From Thermoplasmatota archaeon (GTDB taxonomy: Archaea > Thermoplasmatota > E2 > DHVEG-1), in assembly GCA_030615845.1 (NCBI GenBank), contig JAUWYM010000044.1, positions 1 through 6,573 of the forward strand: a stretch of DNA of 6,573 bases. Reading direction: 5' to 3'. The translations under genes were made by a program, and so were the position numbers. Shown here in pieces: positions 5,794 to 6,573 of this stretch (position 1 is the first letter of the stretch; each line of letters begins with the position of its first letter). The notes beneath the pieces were generated by a model, which saw nothing but the letters and a program-made list of their open reading frames with translations, was not told the origin of the DNA and ran no database searches.

Positions 5794-6246
5794 TTAATAT
5801 TTTTTCAGTTCAGGATAGTAATCTATAAGATTTTTCTTTACTTCGTATGCCGCGTTATCCAAAAAAGATGTTCCTTTTGGTGTTAAAATGCGACCTTTTC
5901 CTCGCAGTTTTGTCACATACCCTGCTTTTTCCAATTGTTGCACAGCATGTCGCACAACAGATCCACTGCCGCTTCGTGCTTTGTAAGGTTTTGATCCTTT
6001 ATCGCGTTTTCCACCATACTCATTTTTCAGATGTTCAATGCCGATACCGTTATTGATATAGATTTTCCGAAGAATAGAAGCACATCTTGTATGCCACCAA
6101 TTCCTATCTTCTGGAGGGTTCTCTTTTGAAACTCCTGTTCTTACGTAATGGCTCCACTCAGGTGGAATAACCTCTTTTTCATTCTGCAATTTTTTTGTCA
6201 AGGCATCTATCAAGTCTTTTGCTGGAACGTCATATGCAGTTGTCAT
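5794..6246 (-). CDS. rps19e: Ribosomal protein S19e
   Basis: This 150-residue small-subunit protein S19e is found in archaea and eukaryotes but not bacteria, and binds near the 30S head. It has the family's opening AYDVPAKDLIDALTKKL (4-20) and WSHYVRTGVSKENPPED (31-47). RCASILRKIYINNGIGIEHL (54-73) is followed by the best-conserved loop YGGKRDKGSKPYKARSGSGS (77-96). The winged-helix recognition part VVRHAVQQLEKAGYV and KGRILTPKGTSFLDNAA close the fold. ATG 6246 gives the normal N-terminus and length. GGAAGAG lies about 8 bases upstream and a TATA-like box just before that. It is separated from rnp4 by 125 bases, so it may head the compact part of the operon. Confidence 0.96.
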   Translation of the reverse strand: MTTAYDVPAKDLIDALTKKLQNEKEVIPPEWSHYVRTGVSKENPPEDRNWWHTRCASILRKIYINNGIGIEHLKNEYGGKRDKGSKPYKARSGSGSVVRHAVQQLEKAGYVTKLRGKGRILTPKGTSFLDNAAYEVKKNLIDYYPELKKY

Positions 6247-6371
6247 ATCAATTCTCTTCCGTTATATATAAAGTGGGTATCGGTAATAAACCATATGTTA
6301 TTTAAGCATATTGGGTAGCAAACCTGTTGGCAAGAGACAATAATTATTGCATTATTTTTTATCTGAAACGT
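6247..6371 (-). other. Intergenic spacer between rnp4 and S19e
   Basis: The 125 AT-rich bases contain a TATA-like box near S19e and a perfect 12-bp palindrome CAATAATTATTG (6338-6349) shortly after the rnp4 stop. I see no gene here. The YhbY-like RNA-binding gene found at this position in some archaea is not present. Confidence 0.5.
6262..6272 (-). promoter_or_regulatory. TATA-like box upstream of S19e
   Basis: The minus strand reads TTTATATATAA, a near-consensus archaeal TATA box, ending 15 bases before the S19e ATG. With the usual 25-base distance to the start of transcription, the transcript would begin at or just around the ATG, which suggests a leaderless message. That conflicts with the ribosome-binding-like GGAAGAG between them, so either the promoter or the ribosome site is fortuitous. 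Confidence 0.45.
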
Positions 6372-6573
6372 TTATTTTGCCAAGTGATCCTGTATCGGTA
6401 TTCTCATAAATTTTTTACAATTATTACAATAAGTAACAATCTTACCTCTATGAATACGTATTCTACAAGTAACATTTGGCAGAAGATACGAGTAACAATG
6501 CTTACAAAACCGACGTTTACATTTGTTTGGAATAGACACTAAGTACCGCATAGAAACCTTGCGTGCTAAAAAC
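6372..6573 (-). CDS. rnp4: RNase P protein component 4 (Rpp21), C-terminal part
   Basis: The frame enters from the right edge and ends at TAA 6374-6372, giving 66 residues; the N-terminal helices and start lie outside the window. The visible part is the zinc ribbon and its surroundings: LARKVSMRYLVSIPNKCKRR, then FCKHCYSYLLPNVTCRIRIHRGKIVTYCNNC, then KKFMRIPI. The two CxxC pairs (FCKHC and YCNNC) are the zinc ligands of the Rpp21/Rnp4 family. Another Cys, in NKCKRR, is the semi-conserved residue just before the first pair. Rpp21 pairs with Rpp29 on the specificity domain of archaeal RNase P, which trims tRNA 5' leaders. In M. thermautotrophicus Rpp21 (MTH1618) also lies close to the PDCD5 gene (MTH1615), consistent with this order. 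Confidence 0.92.
   Translation of the reverse strand, partial: FLARKVSMRYLVSIPNKCKRRFCKHCYSYLLPNVTCRIRIHRGKIVTYCNNCKKFMRIPIQDHLAK

Noticed and set aside
6327..6542. 71-codon plus-strand frame at the right edge
   Set aside because: It lies opposite the rnp4 zinc-ribbon coding sequence, which is far better supported.

Overview
This AT-rich window comes from an archaeon. It carries archaeal/eukaryotic-type ribosomal proteins (S19e, L31e, L39e), PDCD5, aIF6, the RNase P protein Rpp21, a PurP-family protein and an archaeal threonyl-tRNA synthetase with a D-aminoacyl-deacylase-like editing domain. The gene order Rpp21 - S19e - PDCD5 - L39e - L31e - aIF6 is a classic euryarchaeal-type translation cluster. 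The sequence alone does not settle the lineage further.

Right and centre (3948-6573, all minus strand, transcribed right to left): the C-terminal part of rnp4 enters from the right edge. It is followed by S19e, PDCD5, L39e, L31e and aIF6. The last five are packed with gaps of 38, 2, 5 and 7 bases and are probably one operon. Its products are ribosomal proteins, a ribosome-subunit anti-association factor, a small nucleic-acid-binding protein and a tRNA-processing subunit. L31e carries an unusually long lysine-rich tail.

Middle (3696-3947): a 252-base gap holds a GC-rich, foldable island upstream of thrS. I see no convincing gene in it. The L18a gene that often follows aIF6 is not here.

Left-centre (641-3695, minus strand): thrS is followed by a PurP-family gene. 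Its start is moved to 1771 because of a strong Shine-Dalgarno sequence.

Left (1-640, plus strand, convergent with purP): this part looks eroded. It holds the C-terminal end of an unrecognised protein, then a headless C-terminal half of a 5-formyltetrahydrofolate cyclo-ligase, then a small two-helix membrane protein interrupted by a -1 frameshift at a T7 run. T-rich tracts between the convergent genes look like terminators for both directions.

I found no evidence of a wholly new system such as a defence island, CRISPR array or mobile element. The points most worth checking are the thrS leader structure, the L31e tail, the divergent PurP, and the two broken genes on the left.
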